Shown here piece after piece: positions 1-10,558 of a stretch of 64,000 nucleotides of DNA (positions within the stretch are counted from its first letter, which is position 1; each line of letters begins with the position of its first letter). The translations under genes were made by a program, and so were the position numbers. The notes under the pieces are model-generated. The model was not told the DNA's origin, made no database searches, and saw only the letters and a list, made by a program, of their open reading frames with translations. The stretch is from the NCBI GenBank assembly GCA_006742785.1, contig AP019755.1, forward strand, positions 930,001 through 994,000, written 5' to 3'. Origin of the DNA: Nitrosomonas stercoris (GTDB lineage Bacteria; Pseudomonadota; Gammaproteobacteria; Burkholderiales; Nitrosomonadaceae).

Positions 1-774
1 TGTGCCGCCATTCCTGAACAATTACTGGAATCCGAACTATTTGGCCACATGAAAGGAGCATTTACTGGTGCCGTACGGGATCACAAAGGCTTATTTCAAC
101 AAGCTGAAGGCGGTACTCTGTTTCTAGATGAGATCGGCGATATGCCATTGGTACTACAGGCAAAATTATTGCATGCGCTGCAGGAACGTGTTATTCGCCC
201 AGTTGGATCAACTCAGAGTATCCCCATCGATGTGCGCATTATCTCTGCTACACACAAGGATCTGAAAGCAGAAATCGAAGAAGAAAATTTTCGTGAAGAT
301 TTGTATTATCGACTCTTTGTGGTGGGCTTAACCATTCCTTCGCTGGATCAGCGTAGTGAAGATATTCCTTTGCTTGCAAATCATTTTCTACGCGTTTTTG
401 CTGAAAAACATCAAAAAGATGTGAATGGTTTCGCTCCGGAAGCCACCGGTTTTCTGCTGGCATCATCCTGGCCTGGTAATGTTCGTCAGCTTATGAACGT
501 GATTGAGCGCTGTGTGGTCATGAGCGCAGTTCCCCTTATCTCGGGTGAACTGATTCGCGATGCCATGCAGAAGGATGCAGAACAATTGACTTCATTTGAA
601 GAAGCACGCAGACAATTTGAAAGAGAATATCTGGTCAAGGTATTAAAAATAACGGCGGGTAATGTTACCCAAGCTGCCAAACTGGCCAAACGTAACCGTA
701 CTGAATTCTATAAATTATTGCAGCGCCATCAGCTGGATTTCACGATGTACCGATCTTTGCAGGAAAAAGTGTAA
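1..774 (+). CDS. Sigma-54-dependent transcriptional activator, 3' part (5' end outside the window)
   Basis: Open from the first base, with 257 residues visible. The part seen is the C-terminal half of an AAA+ sigma-54 activator (NtrC family). The GAFTGA loop that contacts sigma-54 is at visible residues 19-24, preceded by the usual ESELFGH, and a Walker B motif ([11 protein letters not shown]) starts near residue 37. Sensor and arginine-finger segments follow ([17 protein letters not shown]), and a Fis-type helix-turn-helix closes the protein ([20 protein letters not shown]). Such proteins use ATP hydrolysis to remodel sigma-54 RNA polymerase. Whether a receiver or another sensor domain sits at the N-terminus cannot be seen, so the signal is unknown. 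It converges on the next gene with only a few bases between them. Confidence 0.93.
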   Translation, partial: CAAIPEQLLESELFGHMKGAFTGAVRDHKGLFQQAEGGTLFLDEIGDMPLVLQAKLLHALQERVIRPVGSTQSIPIDVRIISATHKDLKAEIEEENFREDLYYRLFVVGLTIPSLDQRSEDIPLLANHFLRVFAEKHQKDVNGFAPEATGFLLASSWPGNVRQLMNVIERCVVMSAVPLISGELIRDAMQKDAEQLTSFEEARRQFEREYLVKVLKITAGNVTQAAKLAKRNRTEFYKLLQRHQLDFTMYRSLQEKV

Positions 775-779
775 GCTCT

Positions 780-2042
780 TTACTTCTTGCCCAATGGTGG
801 AAATTTAGCTATCACTTCAATAGTCATTCCTTTCCGCAATATTTTCAACGGCAGCCAGGTACCAGGTGCTTGCTGTTTAACGGTTGCGATTACATCATCA
901 CTGCTTTGTAACTGCCTTCCTGCCATTTCCAAAATGACATCACCTGCCTGTAATCCAGCAACAGCTGCGATACTTTTTTTCTTGACTTGCAGGACATGCG
1001 CTCCCCTGGTTTTTTTACTGAATTCAAAACCAATACCCAATTGCTGCCGCGAAGTTGCACCTGCTACGGATGTGAATGGAGCCAGCCCAAAAACTGCATC
1101 AGCATAACCTGCCACCAATCGTTCACAAGAACGATTGGTATCCCAGGGTAATAATGCACCTACTGCTTTCACGCCCAGATTATTGAGCTGATGCGGCACG
1201 CCGAATCCCTGCAGGATATGACCTGATCCCATCACACCTACCACCAAAGGTTTTTTGCGTTTATCATAATTGTTGAGTACTGCATGTATTTCTTGCGCCA
1301 TAGCGCGATCCCACAATTGCTGATTAACTACAAAACGCAAGAAATCAGGATCATATTGATTTGGCTTATTGGATAATTTGGTTTGTTTACGTTTAGGGCG
1401 ATCATGCTGTTGATAAATCGGCAACAAAAATTCTAAATATTCCGATGACGGAGGAGCAGGACGGGTAACGCCTTCTCTTTCTTTTTCCGGCACACCATCA
1501 AATCCCTTGGCAGCAACCGCCTTTCTCAATGAACTATCAATATTCAATGCGCGCATGGGAATGCGATTCATGCGTGCAAAATGAAACAACGGTAAATACA
1601 AATTGGCATCCGTGCTCCAGACCAGGTTCCACTCGGATTTTGCCAAGAATTCAGATTCTGTTAATTCACCTGCCACCCATTGATCCAGCACTTTTTGTAC
1701 CCGCCGCGGAAACATTTCAAAGCCAATCACCATATCGGGGCGAGCGGCGTACAAAGTAGCCAGCATTTGCAATTGCCAACGATGATGTTCGGGATTGGTA
1801 TGCATTTCTCCCAGCAATACCACAGATTTATCTTTGACAGCCGTCATCACATCTGACAACTGTGCTTCCCCTTTGCCAGGCATAACCCAGCTGGCAGCAG
1901 AAACACATTGATCTGCTGCGGCTCGTTTGCTGGCAGCTGTTTTCTCCGACCCATCTCGAGCAGAAAGTCCAGATGCATACGCCATGCTTAATATGAGTAA
2001 ACCGCTTGCAACCAACCGCCAATTAGGCTTGAAATCAATCAT
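780..2042 (-). CDS. ChaN-like haem-uptake-family protein with C-terminal PDZ domain
   Basis: This 420-residue secreted protein starts with a hydrophobic signal segment (about residues 10-28). Its core resembles the ChaN/Tiki (DUF399) family: VVLLGEMHTNPEHH near residue 75 and a following GFEMFPRRVQ are typical, with conserved His and Glu residues. ChaN-type proteins bind haem in the envelope, and the related Tiki family contains metalloproteases. The last 90 or so residues form a PDZ domain (from GIGFEF to about 415), containing AGLQAGDVILEMAG. There is no lipobox cysteine, so it is probably periplasmic rather than a lipoprotein. It is single, with purL running in the same direction upstream. 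The PDZ extension suggests it docks on a partner protein. Substrate and activity are not determinable from sequence alone. Confidence 0.75.
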   Translation of the reverse strand: MIDFKPNWRLVASGLLILSMAYASGLSARDGSEKTAASKRAAADQCVSAASWVMPGKGEAQLSDVMTAVKDKSVVLLGEMHTNPEHHRWQLQMLATLYAARPDMVIGFEMFPRRVQKVLDQWVAGELTESEFLAKSEWNLVWSTDANLYLPLFHFARMNRIPMRALNIDSSLRKAVAAKGFDGVPEKEREGVTRPAPPSSEYLEFLLPIYQQHDRPKRKQTKLSNKPNQYDPDFLRFVVNQQLWDRAMAQEIHAVLNNYDKRKKPLVVGVMGSGHILQGFGVPHQLNNLGVKAVGALLPWDTNRSCERLVAGYADAVFGLAPFTSVAGATSRQQLGIGFEFSKKTRGAHVLQVKKKSIAAVAGLQAGDVILEMAGRQLQSSDDVIATVKQQAPGTWLPLKILRKGMTIEVIAKFPPLGKK

Positions 2043-2113
2043 TTATTTGGTGATGTATTGTTAAAAGTATTGGAATCGTAAAAAACAGGCCGTATCACTT
2101 TGCTGATATGAAG

Positions 2114-5100
2114 CTATCCAACCCATCTACGCGCATTTCTAAACATCCGCATCCAGGGTGCATCTTCTGGCCAATCATCCGGATGCCACGAATGCTGTAC
2201 TGTGCGAATTACCCTTTCCGGATGCGGCATCAAAATTGTTACTCGGCCATCTGTTGAAGTGAGTCCGGTAATACCAGCAGGAGAACCATTGGGATTGAGT
2301 GGGTAACTTTCAGTAAGTTCACCCCGGTTATTGACAAACTGTAGTGCGATATACGGTTGCGCCGCCAATAATTGTTCATTGCTATCAAACACCGCTAGCC
2401 CTTCACCATGTGCCAACGTAATAGGCAAGCGACTCTCCGCCATGCCCTCAAAAAATAAGGAAGGGCTGTGACCAATTTTGACCATGACAAAACGTGCTTC
2501 AAACTGTTCAGAATGATTGCGCTCAAAACGTGGCCAGTGCACTGTGCCTGGTATAATTTCCTGCAGGTGGCTCATCATCTGGCAACCATTACATACTCCT
2601 AACGCAAAAGTATCAGAACGCGCGAAGAAAGCAGCAAATTCATCCCGCGCCCGGGTATTGAACAAAATGGATTGTGCCCATCCCCGGCCCGCCCCCAGTA
2701 CATCACCATAAGAAAAGCCACCGCCAGCGACTAATCCTTTGAATTCAGCCAATTTTATTCGCCCCGATAGAATGTCGCTCATATGCACATCCACTGCATT
2801 GAATCCGGCACGATCAAATGCTGCTGCCATTTCTACCTGGCCATTCACGCCCTGTTCACGCAAAATGGCTACTGTTGGACGCTGACTAAGCATGGCAGGC
2901 GCCAAGGTCGGTTCATTCAGTGAAAACGTCAGTTCGGCATGCAATCCCGGATCTTCTGTATCCAACAACTGATCAAATTCCTGTTGCGCACAACCAGGGT
3001 GATCACGCAATTTTTGCAGCTGGTAGCTTGTTTCCGACCAAATACGTTGCAATGCCACTCGTTTTTCCTGAAAAATAATCTTGTCATTGTGCAACACGTG
3101 GATACTGTCTTGTGAATTCGGCTGGCCAATCAAATGAGTGACTGGCTCCAGACCCGCGTCTTTCAGCACCGCCAGCACAGCAGCACGCTGACGGGTTTCA
3201 ATCTGAACAACCGCCCCCAGCTCTTCATTGAACAAAGTTGCCAATTGCCAGGCGTCGATGTCATCAGTGGCTGGGGTAGTGGAAGCAGATGCCAGAGCAT
3301 CCAGCGTAATGTCCATGCCGCAATGTCCGGCAAATGCCATTTCACACAGCGTCACAAACAATCCGCCATCAGAACGATCATGATAAGCGAGCAATAAACC
3401 ACGTTCATTAAGCGTCTGCATAGCATCAAAAAAATCCTGAAACTGTTGCGGATTTTCCAGATCCGGTGCCACATCGCCGGATTGGGCATACACTTGCGCC
3501 AACGCGGATCCACCCAGCCGATTTTTGCCGTCTCCCAGATCCAGCAAAATCAGCTCAGTTGGCCCCTTATCCAGTCGCAGCTGCGGTGTCAGCGTTTTGC
3601 GGACATCAGATACCTTGGCAAAAGCAGACACAATCAGGGAAAGTGGTGCAATCACATCTTTTTGCTGCCCCTGTTGCGCATCCTGCCAACTGGTTTTCAT
3701 GGACAGGGAATCCTTGCCTACGGGAATGCTGATTCCCAGTTGCGGACATAACTCCAGGCCGACTGCCTGCACCGCCTCATACAAAGCCACGTCTTCACCC
3801 GGATGACCGGCAGCAGCCATCCAGTTGGCTGACAAACGTACCGTAGTCAATCCCGCAACCGTGGCAGCTGCCAGATTAGTCAAGGCTTCGCCCACAGCCA
3901 TGCGTGCGGAACTGGCCGCATCAATTACCGCCAGTGGCGTGCGTTCACCCAGTGCAAACGCTTCACCTAGATACGTCTGAAAACCGGCAGCTGTCACAGC
4001 CACATCCGCCACTGGCACTTGCCACGGGCCGACCATTTGATCACGTGCGGTTAGCCCGCCAACGGTACGATCACCAATGGTAATCAGAAAAGATTTATTG
4101 GCTACTGCTGGCAAACGCAGCATGCGACTGACCGCTTCCTGCAGACGAATATCGCTTTTATCCAAAGGTGCAGGAGCCGGTTGAATGCGTTGCACGTCGC
4201 GCATCATTTTGGGTGGTTTACCCAACAAAACAGCCAGCGGCATATCTGCTGGATGCGTTACTGATTGCGCGTCTGCAACGATTAATTGTGGCTCTGCTAA
4301 CGCTTCTCCCACAACAGCAAACGGGCAGCGCTCGCGCTCGCAAATTGCCTGAAACAGCGGCAAGGATTGCGGATGAATAGCCAGCACATAACGTTCCTGC
4401 GCTTCATTGCACCAGATCTGCAAAGGCGACATGCCCGGTTCATCAGAAGGCACTGCCCGCAAGTCAAAGCGTCCCCCGCGTTTTGCATCGTAGACCAGCT
4501 CAGGCAAAGCATTGGAAAGCCCGCCCGCACCGACATCATGAATTGCCAGAATCGGGTTAGGCTGGCCGCTACGCGCCAGCTGCCAGCAGCGATCAATCAC
4601 TTCCTGCGCGCGACGCTGCATTTCCGCGTTACCGCGTTGCACTGAATTAAAATCAAGCGCTGCTTCGTTGGTACCGGCATCCATACTGGAAGCTGCGCCG
4701 CCACCCAATCCAATCGCCATGCCTGGTCCACCTAAATGGATCAGCAAGGTCCCCGGCGGAAAAGGTTCCTTGGCAGTATGCAAAGCAGAAATCTGCCCAA
4801 TACCGCCGGCCAACATGATAGGTTTGTGGTAGCCACGCCTTTGCTCGTTGACAGTTATTTCGTAAGTACGGAAATAACCGGCCAGATTGGGGCGGCCAAA
4901 TTCATTGCTGAACGCCGCGCCGCCAATTGGGGCAGTCAACATGATGTCAAGCGCGGAAGCAATATGATCCGGTTTGCCATAATCAATGTTTTCCCAAGGC
5001 TGGATCGCACCAGGAATACGCAAATTGGAAACGCTGAATCCGGTCAGCCCCGCCTTGGGTTTAGCGCCGGAACCGGTCGCGCCTTCATCGCGGATTTCAC

Positions 5101-6034
5101 CGCCCACACCGGTAGCTGCTCCTGGAAAAGGTGAAATTGCCGTGGGATGATTGTGTGTTTCCACCTTAACCAGCCAGTGCGTCAGCTCGGAAGTGTACCC
5201 ATACTGGTTGCCTGACCCGGGATAAAAACGCGCTACGGTTTCCCCTTCCAGAATGGCAGCATTATCCGAATAAGCCACAATGGTATGGGCAGGATGCGTT
5301 TGGTGGGTATGACGAATCATGCCGAACAGTGAATGCGGCTGCGCAACGCCATCAATTATCCAGTCAGCATTAAAAATCTTGTGGCGACAATGCTCTGAAT
5401 TGGCCTGAGCAAACATCATTAGCTCAACATCGGTAGGATTACGCTGGACGCGAGTAAAATACTCCAGCAAATACTCCATTTCATCAGTAGACAACGCCAG
5501 CCCCATGGCTCGATTGGCTTGCACCAGCGCATCCATTCCCTGGCCAACCACATCAATTTCACCCAGCTCTCCCGGTGTTGCCTGCTGAAACAGCACGGCA
5601 GCAGCTTCCAGTGTGGGCAGCACTACTTCCGTCATACGATCGTGCAAACAGGCTTCAATTTGCAGCAATTGCTCCGCTGATGGCGCTGTTTGATAACGCA
5701 ACGCAAACCCTACACCGCGCTCCAGCCGTTCAATCCCATCCAGACCGCAATTGTGCGCAATGTCTGTTGCCTTGGATGACCACGGCGAAATTGTGCCGGG
5801 GCGGGGCACCACTAACAATAGCTTGTTGTTCAGGGCAGGTGATTCTGTTGTCGTCACATCCAATAACTGCTGCAATCGATCACTTTCTTCCACTGTTAAA
5901 TCACGCCGCAACTGGCAGAAATAATGGTAATCCGCACGAATCCCTGCAACCTGCGGCACCGCTACCTGAATTGAATGAAGCAAACGTTCCAGACGAAAAG
6001 GGGAAAGTGCATTACGCTGATAAAATTGCAACAT
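2114..6034 (-). CDS. purL: Phosphoribosylformylglycinamidine synthase (large single-chain form)
   Basis: At 1306 residues this is the long fused PurL typical of proteobacteria. It converts FGAR plus glutamine and ATP to FGAM in purine synthesis in the cytoplasm. The N-terminal domain starts near the ATG as in E. coli (ALSPFR). The synthetase core shows [17 protein letters not shown] and [15 protein letters not shown] with glycine-rich nucleotide loops. The C-terminal class-I glutaminase domain carries its nucleophile in GVCNGCQMM and the catalytic His/Glu in MPHPERV, so both halves look intact. It stands alone, as purL usually does, about 150 bases from the divergent small Cys-rich gene. Confidence 0.98.
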   Translation of the reverse strand: MLQFYQRNALSPFRLERLLHSIQVAVPQVAGIRADYHYFCQLRRDLTVEESDRLQQLLDVTTTESPALNNKLLLVVPRPGTISPWSSKATDIAHNCGLDGIERLERGVGFALRYQTAPSAEQLLQIEACLHDRMTEVVLPTLEAAAVLFQQATPGELGEIDVVGQGMDALVQANRAMGLALSTDEMEYLLEYFTRVQRNPTDVELMMFAQANSEHCRHKIFNADWIIDGVAQPHSLFGMIRHTHQTHPAHTIVAYSDNAAILEGETVARFYPGSGNQYGYTSELTHWLVKVETHNHPTAISPFPGAATGVGGEIRDEGATGSGAKPKAGLTGFSVSNLRIPGAIQPWENIDYGKPDHIASALDIMLTAPIGGAAFSNEFGRPNLAGYFRTYEITVNEQRRGYHKPIMLAGGIGQISALHTAKEPFPPGTLLIHLGGPGMAIGLGGGAASSMDAGTNEAALDFNSVQRGNAEMQRRAQEVIDRCWQLARSGQPNPILAIHDVGAGGLSNALPELVYDAKRGGRFDLRAVPSDEPGMSPLQIWCNEAQERYVLAIHPQSLPLFQAICERERCPFAVVGEALAEPQLIVADAQSVTHPADMPLAVLLGKPPKMMRDVQRIQPAPAPLDKSDIRLQEAVSRMLRLPAVANKSFLITIGDRTVGGLTARDQMVGPWQVPVADVAVTAAGFQTYLGEAFALGERTPLAVIDAASSARMAVGEALTNLAAATVAGLTTVRLSANWMAAAGHPGEDVALYEAVQAVGLELCPQLGISIPVGKDSLSMKTSWQDAQQGQQKDVIAPLSLIVSAFAKVSDVRKTLTPQLRLDKGPTELILLDLGDGKNRLGGSALAQVYAQSGDVAPDLENPQQFQDFFDAMQTLNERGLLLAYHDRSDGGLFVTLCEMAFAGHCGMDITLDALASASTTPATDDIDAWQLATLFNEELGAVVQIETRQRAAVLAVLKDAGLEPVTHLIGQPNSQDSIHVLHNDKIIFQEKRVALQRIWSETSYQLQKLRDHPGCAQQEFDQLLDTEDPGLHAELTFSLNEPTLAPAMLSQRPTVAILREQGVNGQVEMAAAFDRAGFNAVDVHMSDILSGRIKLAEFKGLVAGGGFSYGDVLGAGRGWAQSILFNTRARDEFAAFFARSDTFALGVCNGCQMMSHLQEIIPGTVHWPRFERNHSEQFEARFVMVKIGHSPSLFFEGMAESRLPITLAHGEGLAVFDSNEQLLAAQPYIALQFVNNRGELTESYPLNPNGSPAGITGLTSTDGRVTILMPHPERVIRTVQHSWHPDDWPEDAPWMRMFRNARRWVG

Positions 6035-6187
6035 CGGGAAGGTAACTAGTGAAATGAAAAAAGATGATTTTACACGAGTAGATTATTAGCGGATAAATGC
6101 TGCTTGTATGCAGTCTGATCTGACCAAGTAAAATTAGAATGATGTTACCTCTTTCCCCAGAAATAATTATCAATTATTGAATAAATT

Positions 6188-6406
6188 ATGCTGATGAAAA
6201 ATGTAATCACTCAGTCAACTATTACCTGCCCATATTGCAGACATCAGGAAACTGAAGAAATGCCGGTGGATGCTTGTCAATGGTATTACCAATGTAAATC
6301 GTGCCATACATTACTCCACCCACTACTGGGTGATTGTTGTGTGTTCTGCTCGTATGGCACTGTCTCATGCCCACCCAAGCAACGGGATCAGTCATGCTGT
6401 ACTTGA
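6188..6406 (+). CDS. Small Cys-rich putative metal-binding protein with GDCCVFCSYG motif
   Basis: This protein has 72 residues and ten cysteines. A CPYC (residues 14-17) and a CKSC (36-39) could form a zinc ribbon, and the second half contains GDCCVFCSYG (48-57) followed by a further Cys-Pro-Pro. I recognise this motif as recurring in small uncharacterised proteobacterial proteins but know no demonstrated function. There is no signal peptide or membrane segment, so it should be cytoplasmic. It is followed after about 85 bases by a second Cys-rich gene (GFA family) in the same orientation. Metal or thiol chemistry is likely; anything more specific would be a guess. Confidence 0.7.
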   Translation: MLMKNVITQSTITCPYCRHQETEEMPVDACQWYYQCKSCHTLLHPLLGDCCVFCSYGTVSCPPKQRDQSCCT

Positions 6407-6491
6407 GTGCATAACATTTATATGAATAATAGGCACTGTGATTTGAAAAAATAACCAATTCACAAATTATCAATCATTTGGGAGAGATCAT

Positions 6492-6926
6492 ATGGATAAC
6501 GAAAAATCTTATCACGGTTGCTGTTTTTGTGGTGCCGTTCAATTTACCGTGACAGGTGAACCTGTAGAAATGGGTTATTGTCACTGCGAATCATGTCGCC
6601 ACTGGTCTGCAGGACCGGTGAATGCATTTACCTTATGGAAACCTGAGGCCATTAAAGTTACGCAAGGTGCTGACAATATTGGTACCTATAACAAAACGCC
6701 TGCAAGTTATCGTAAATGGTGCAAAACCTGTGGAGGCCATCTTTTTACTGAACATCCTGGCATGAAGTTGATCGATGTGTATGCTGCGCTGCTTCCAGCG
6801 TTACCTTATACCCCGCAAGTTCATGTACATTATCAGGAAACCGTGTTACCACTTAAGGATGGACTGCCAAAAATAAAGGATTTGCCCAAGGAAATGGGCG
6901 GATCCGGTGAGAGCATGGATGAATAG
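6492..6926 (+). CDS. GFA/CENP-V family protein (glutathione-dependent formaldehyde-activating enzyme-like)
   Basis: This 144-residue protein has the zinc-binding cysteine pattern of the GFA fold: HGCCFCGAVQF (Cys10, 11, 13), YCHCESCRHW (Cys30, 32, 35) and WCKTCGGHLF (Cys77, 80). The founding member, Gfa, speeds up addition of formaldehyde to glutathione, but most family members are uncharacterised and that activity is not established here. A good ribosome-binding site (GGGAGAG) lies upstream of the ATG. The last codons overlap the next gene's start at 6919, so the two are translationally coupled. Co-expression with an NAD(P)HX repair enzyme suggests a role in removing damaged or reactive metabolites, which is an inference. 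Confidence 0.85.
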   Translation: MDNEKSYHGCCFCGAVQFTVTGEPVEMGYCHCESCRHWSAGPVNAFTLWKPEAIKVTQGADNIGTYNKTPASYRKWCKTCGGHLFTEHPGMKLIDVYAALLPALPYTPQVHVHYQETVLPLKDGLPKIKDLPKEMGGSGESMDE

Positions 6927-8442
6927 CACCCCTGTATATACCACAGCCGAAATCCGTAAGATTGAATCACTAGCACTCTCCATACTGCCTAATCCACCTA
7001 CGCTGATGGAGAAAGCTGGATTAGCTGCTGCTGAAATTGTACGTGCCCGATTACTAGTAGGTGACAAACATCGAATCTTGATTCTAGCTGGGCCAGGAAA
7101 TAATGGTGGAGATGCACTTGTAGCAGCGCGCTATCTACATCGTTGGGAGAAACAAGTCACACTAGTATTTACCGGCGAAGCGGAACAATTATCACAAGAT
7201 GCTAAGCAAGCATGGGAACAATGGCAATTCACTGGGGAGATGGTTCACCAGGACATTCCGGCTAACGGTCAATGGGATGCTGTAATCGATGGCTTGTTTG
7301 GTATCGGTCTGAGTGAAACACGCCCGTTAACGGAAAAATACCAGCAACTTATTCACCAGATCAATCAACTCAATCTGCCGGTACTTGCGCTTGATATTCC
7401 CAGTGGTTTGCTCAGTGATTCTGGTCGCGTGCCGAAGGTTGCAGTTAAGGCTACGATTACTGCCACCTTCATCGCACTCAAACCAGGTTTGCTGACCCAT
7501 GATGGCTGCGATCATTGTGGCGAAATTATTGTGTGTAATCTAGCGCTCAATACCGTGGCACTCCTTGCCCCCCATCATTGGTTGCTGGATCGGGCGAGTA
7601 TTGCAACCAGATTACCTGCTCCCCGATTGGCTAACAGCCACAAAGGTACGTACGGCCGACTGGGTATTTTAGGCGGAGCCAGCGGTATGGTCGGAGCAGC
7701 TTTGTTGGCCGGACGTGCGGCACTTAAGCTAGGAGCAGGGCGAGTTTATCTGGGGTTATTAGTTCAGAAAGATGCGCCAATCGTTGACCCACTTCAACCA
7801 GAGTTAATGTTGCTCCCACCTTCCGATATCTTTGATCCAAATTTTCTGGATAGTCTGGTAATCGGCCCTGGTTTAGGGCAGGAAATTGCTGCCTGTATTT
7901 ACCTGGAACAGGCGCTACAGACTAATCTACCGTTAGTACTGGATGCGGATGCACTTAACTTAATTGCGGCTTATACAGAACTAAGCGATATCCTCAAAGC
8001 ACGCCAAGCTACCACCATACTCACCCCTCATCCGGCGGAAGCAGCACGTTTACTGAATACAACCGTGGATGAAATACAATGCAACCGGCTCAATGCAGCA
8101 CAAATCCTCGTACAACAGTTTAATTGCGCCATCGTCTTGAAAGGAGCAGGCAGTATCTGTGCATTGCCGGATGGATCTTGTCATTTCAATACTAGCGGCA
8201 ATCCTGGCTTGAGCAGCGCTGGGACAGGCGATGTGCTTTCAGGTTTTCTAGGTGCGTTACTGGTAAAGGGATTCCCCGCGGAAAATGCGTTGTTATTGGC
8301 TGTTCACCTACACGGTGCAGCTGCAGATGTATTACTAGAACAGCAGCACGGACCAATCGGTATGACTGCTTCAGACATCATTCCCGCTGCTCGTGATCTA
8401 TTGAATCGCTGGGTTTATTCAAACAAAACACATGATTCGTGA
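6919..8442 (+). CDS. nnr: Bifunctional NAD(P)H-hydrate epimerase / ADP-dependent NAD(P)HX dehydratase
   Basis: Two fused domains repair hydrated NADH and NADPH. The N-terminal YjeF_N epimerase (about residues 1-210) shows AGPGNNGGDALVAARYL, and the C-terminal ribokinase-like dehydratase (about 220-505) shows LTPHPAEAARLL and the catalytic-loop GLSSAGTGDVLSGF. The length (507 residues) is normal for the fusion. A GTG at 6907 could start the frame earlier, but ATG 6919 has a GGTGAG ribosome site at the right distance and overlaps the end of the GFA gene, so it is preferred. The downstream helicase gene converges on it with an 11-base gap. Confidence 0.95.
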   Translation: MNSTPVYTTAEIRKIESLALSILPNPPTLMEKAGLAAAEIVRARLLVGDKHRILILAGPGNNGGDALVAARYLHRWEKQVTLVFTGEAEQLSQDAKQAWEQWQFTGEMVHQDIPANGQWDAVIDGLFGIGLSETRPLTEKYQQLIHQINQLNLPVLALDIPSGLLSDSGRVPKVAVKATITATFIALKPGLLTHDGCDHCGEIIVCNLALNTVALLAPHHWLLDRASIATRLPAPRLANSHKGTYGRLGILGGASGMVGAALLAGRAALKLGAGRVYLGLLVQKDAPIVDPLQPELMLLPPSDIFDPNFLDSLVIGPGLGQEIAACIYLEQALQTNLPLVLDADALNLIAAYTELSDILKARQATTILTPHPAEAARLLNTTVDEIQCNRLNAAQILVQQFNCAIVLKGAGSICALPDGSCHFNTSGNPGLSSAGTGDVLSGFLGALLVKGFPAENALLLAVHLHGAAADVLLEQQHGPIGMTASDIIPAARDLLNRWVYSNKTHDS

Positions 8443-8453
8443 CTAGGAAAATA

Positions 8454-10070
8454 TCAGTGTGCTTCACACACATCTAATGCGGGTAAACCGGGAGAAATTC
8501 GTTGAGAAGCGGCAAGATGAAAATGAGGCGATAACCGCAATTTTACACGTGTTTCTCCCCGCAAAATGCCTCTGGCAGTGGGAGCCAACTGCAGAATAAA
8601 ACGCTCTTCGCCAAGGGTGAAATAACCCAATGCCAGCAAATGTCTGAACACAAAACGCCAGCCCTCAATACTAAGTTCCTGACCGATGCCAAACGTACTG
8701 ACGTGATCATGTCCCCATTGCCGGACGCGATCGGTACGCTTGCCGGTGAGCACATCAATCAAATATTCCACGCCAAAACTTTGGCCAGTCCGATAAACAC
8801 AAGAAAGCGCTTTTTGCGCAGCCACCGTAACGTCTTGCACTGGATTAGTTGTCAAGCAGGTATCACAGTAACCGCAGGGTGAATGATTGGCAGCAGACGG
8901 TTCGCCCAAATAACCAAGCAGATGCATTCTGCGGCAGGCTGTAGTTTCACAAAATGCCAGCAGTGCCTCCAAACGAGCAATAGCTGCCTGTTTGACAGGT
9001 GCCGGCAATGCAGCAGTATCTGTTTCAATCCGCAAGCGCAGCCAGATAATATCGCCAGCGCCGTATACCATCCAGGCATTGGCTGGCAGGCCATCCCGTC
9101 CGGCGCGGCCAGTTTCCTGATAATAGCTTTCAATACTGCGCGGCAAATCCAGATGGGCAACAAAACGAATATCAGGTTTATCAATTCCTAACCCAAACGC
9201 TGAAGTTGCCACCATCACAATATTATCCGCTTGTAGAAATTTTTTCTGATGCTGGTTGCGGGTCGCGGTTTCCATGCCAGCATGATAAGCAAGTGCTGGA
9301 ATATTATTATTGTTCAGCCAAGCCGCGGTGGTTTCCGTCTTTTTACGTGATCGACAATAAACAATACCTGCTTCACCAGGATGGTTTCCGCGGATAAAAT
9401 TTAACAACTGCCGCCGACTGTCGGTACGGGCAGTAATACGGTAACAAATATTGGGGCGATCAAAGCTGCTGATAAACACTCGCGCTCGCTCCAAAGCAAG
9501 GCAGCGCAGAATATCAGCACGGGTTTTAGCATCGGCGCTGGCTGTTAAAGCAATACGCGGAACCTGCGGAAATTTCTGCGGCAATATTGCAAGCTGGCCA
9601 TACTCGGGCCGAAAATCATGTCCCCATTGAGAAACACAGTGCGCCTCATCAATGGCAAACAAAGCAATAGAGACTTGTTGTAGCAGCGCACGAAAACGAA
9701 TTGTTAGTAATCTTTCCGGCGCGACATAAACCAGATCATATTCGCCGGCCAGCATGTTTTGTTCAATGGTTCTGACTGCTGCAAAGGGCAACGAAGAATT
9801 AAGATAGGTCGCGCGTATACCGTGTTCACACAGCACTGTAACCTGATTTTCCATCAGTGCTATCAGTGGCGAGATAACTATTGTGACACCATCTCTTAAT
9901 AAGGCTGGTAATTGATAACACAATGATTTGCCACCACCTGTGGGCATCAATACTAAGCAGCTATTGCCAGCTGCAACATACGTAATAATTTCCGCTTGTT
10001 GCCCACGAAATTCATGATAACCAAAGATTTCCTGGAGAAGAGTTTGAGCACGAGCAGCCAAAGCAGTCAT
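8454..10070 (-). CDS. RecQ-type ATP-dependent DNA helicase (no HRDC domain)
   Basis: This is a superfamily-2 helicase of 538 residues. The Walker A motif is LMPTGGGKS (41-49), the DEAH box is in AIDEAHCVSQWGHDFRPEY, and motif VI is YQETGRAGRDG. The RecQ-specific zinc subdomain follows (CRRMHLLGYLGE then CGYCDTC), and then a winged-helix region. RecQ proteins unwind 3'-tailed DNA in recombinational repair. The protein ends soon after the winged helix, so the HRDC domain found in the roughly 600-residue E. coli RecQ is absent. It is either a short RecQ or a paralogue. Its start codon overlaps the stop of the Hsp15 gene by four bases (ATGA), so the two are co-translated. Confidence 0.93.
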   Translation of the reverse strand: MTALAARAQTLLQEIFGYHEFRGQQAEIITYVAAGNSCLVLMPTGGGKSLCYQLPALLRDGVTIVISPLIALMENQVTVLCEHGIRATYLNSSLPFAAVRTIEQNMLAGEYDLVYVAPERLLTIRFRALLQQVSIALFAIDEAHCVSQWGHDFRPEYGQLAILPQKFPQVPRIALTASADAKTRADILRCLALERARVFISSFDRPNICYRITARTDSRRQLLNFIRGNHPGEAGIVYCRSRKKTETTAAWLNNNNIPALAYHAGMETATRNQHQKKFLQADNIVMVATSAFGLGIDKPDIRFVAHLDLPRSIESYYQETGRAGRDGLPANAWMVYGAGDIIWLRLRIETDTAALPAPVKQAAIARLEALLAFCETTACRRMHLLGYLGEPSAANHSPCGYCDTCLTTNPVQDVTVAAQKALSCVYRTGQSFGVEYLIDVLTGKRTDRVRQWGHDHVSTFGIGQELSIEGWRFVFRHLLALGYFTLGEERFILQLAPTARGILRGETRVKLRLSPHFHLAASQRISPGLPALDVCEAH

Positions 10071-10453
10071 TGTCTGTCCAGAAAACGCTCTAACTCGCGA
10101 CGGGTGCGTTTGGTTGGTCGGCCTTTGCCAGTGTAACGCGGTGGGGCTGGTTGAGATTTAAGCTCGGCTGCTAATAGCTCACGTGCCTGCTGACTAGCTT
10201 CCGTTTCCTGATAAAGTTTACGTGCTTCTGTAGCAGAACGGCGCTGGTTAGATAACATCAGCACTTGTATCTGATAATGATAAACGCCAATGCGAATATC
10301 AAACATGTCATCAATATTCAGACTTTTGGATGGCTTCACCCGTGTACCATTTACTTGTACCTGGCCACGTTCAACCGCATCAGCAGCCAGCGAGCGTGTT
10401 TTATAAAATCGCGCAGCAAATAGCCATTTATCAATACGCAGCTTTTCTTCCAT
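10067..10453 (-). CDS. hslR: Hsp15-type ribosome-associated S4 RNA-binding protein
   Basis: This small basic protein (128 residues from ATG 10453) opens with an S4 domain: LRIDKWLFAARFYKTRSLA and then VQVNGTRVKPSK. Hsp15 binds stalled 50S subunits carrying peptidyl-tRNA and helps recycle them after heat shock. The C-terminal tail is rich in Lys and Arg, as in E. coli Hsp15 (133 residues). An in-frame start ten codons earlier (10483) exists, but the family begins at MEEKLRIDKW. The gene precedes and overlaps the recQ-like gene, an arrangement that suggests joint expression. Confidence 0.9.
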   Translation of the reverse strand: MEEKLRIDKWLFAARFYKTRSLAADAVERGQVQVNGTRVKPSKSLNIDDMFDIRIGVYHYQIQVLMLSNQRRSATEARKLYQETEASQQARELLAAELKSQPAPPRYTGKGRPTKRTRRELERFLDRQ

Positions 10454-10544
10454 GATCGTAGTATTCTTTTTAACCATGACCACGCCATATTATCAGGAAA
10501 AAACGGATTGAGACGTGTGCAAAAATTCCTGAAACATATAAATT

Positions 10545-10558
10545 GCCTTGATCAAGGC
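10545..10558. promoter_or_regulatory. 14-bp perfect palindrome upstream of hslR-recQ
   Basis: GCCTTGATCAAGGC is a perfect palindrome about 90 bases upstream of the hslR start and next to the IS1595 remnant. It could be an operator, but it does not match FNR spacing and nothing else identifies the protein that might bind it. Confidence 0.3.

Noticed and set aside
2517-5134. Several plus-strand reading frames of 60-130 codons inside purL
   Set aside because: They lie antisense to a full-length, well-conserved enzyme gene, lack ribosome sites and family signatures, and are explained by codon shadowing.
10545-10558. Palindrome as an FNR or NarL site
   Set aside because: TTGATCAA lacks the four-base spacing of FNR sites and has no heptamer arrangement for NarL, so only a generic palindrome is reported.
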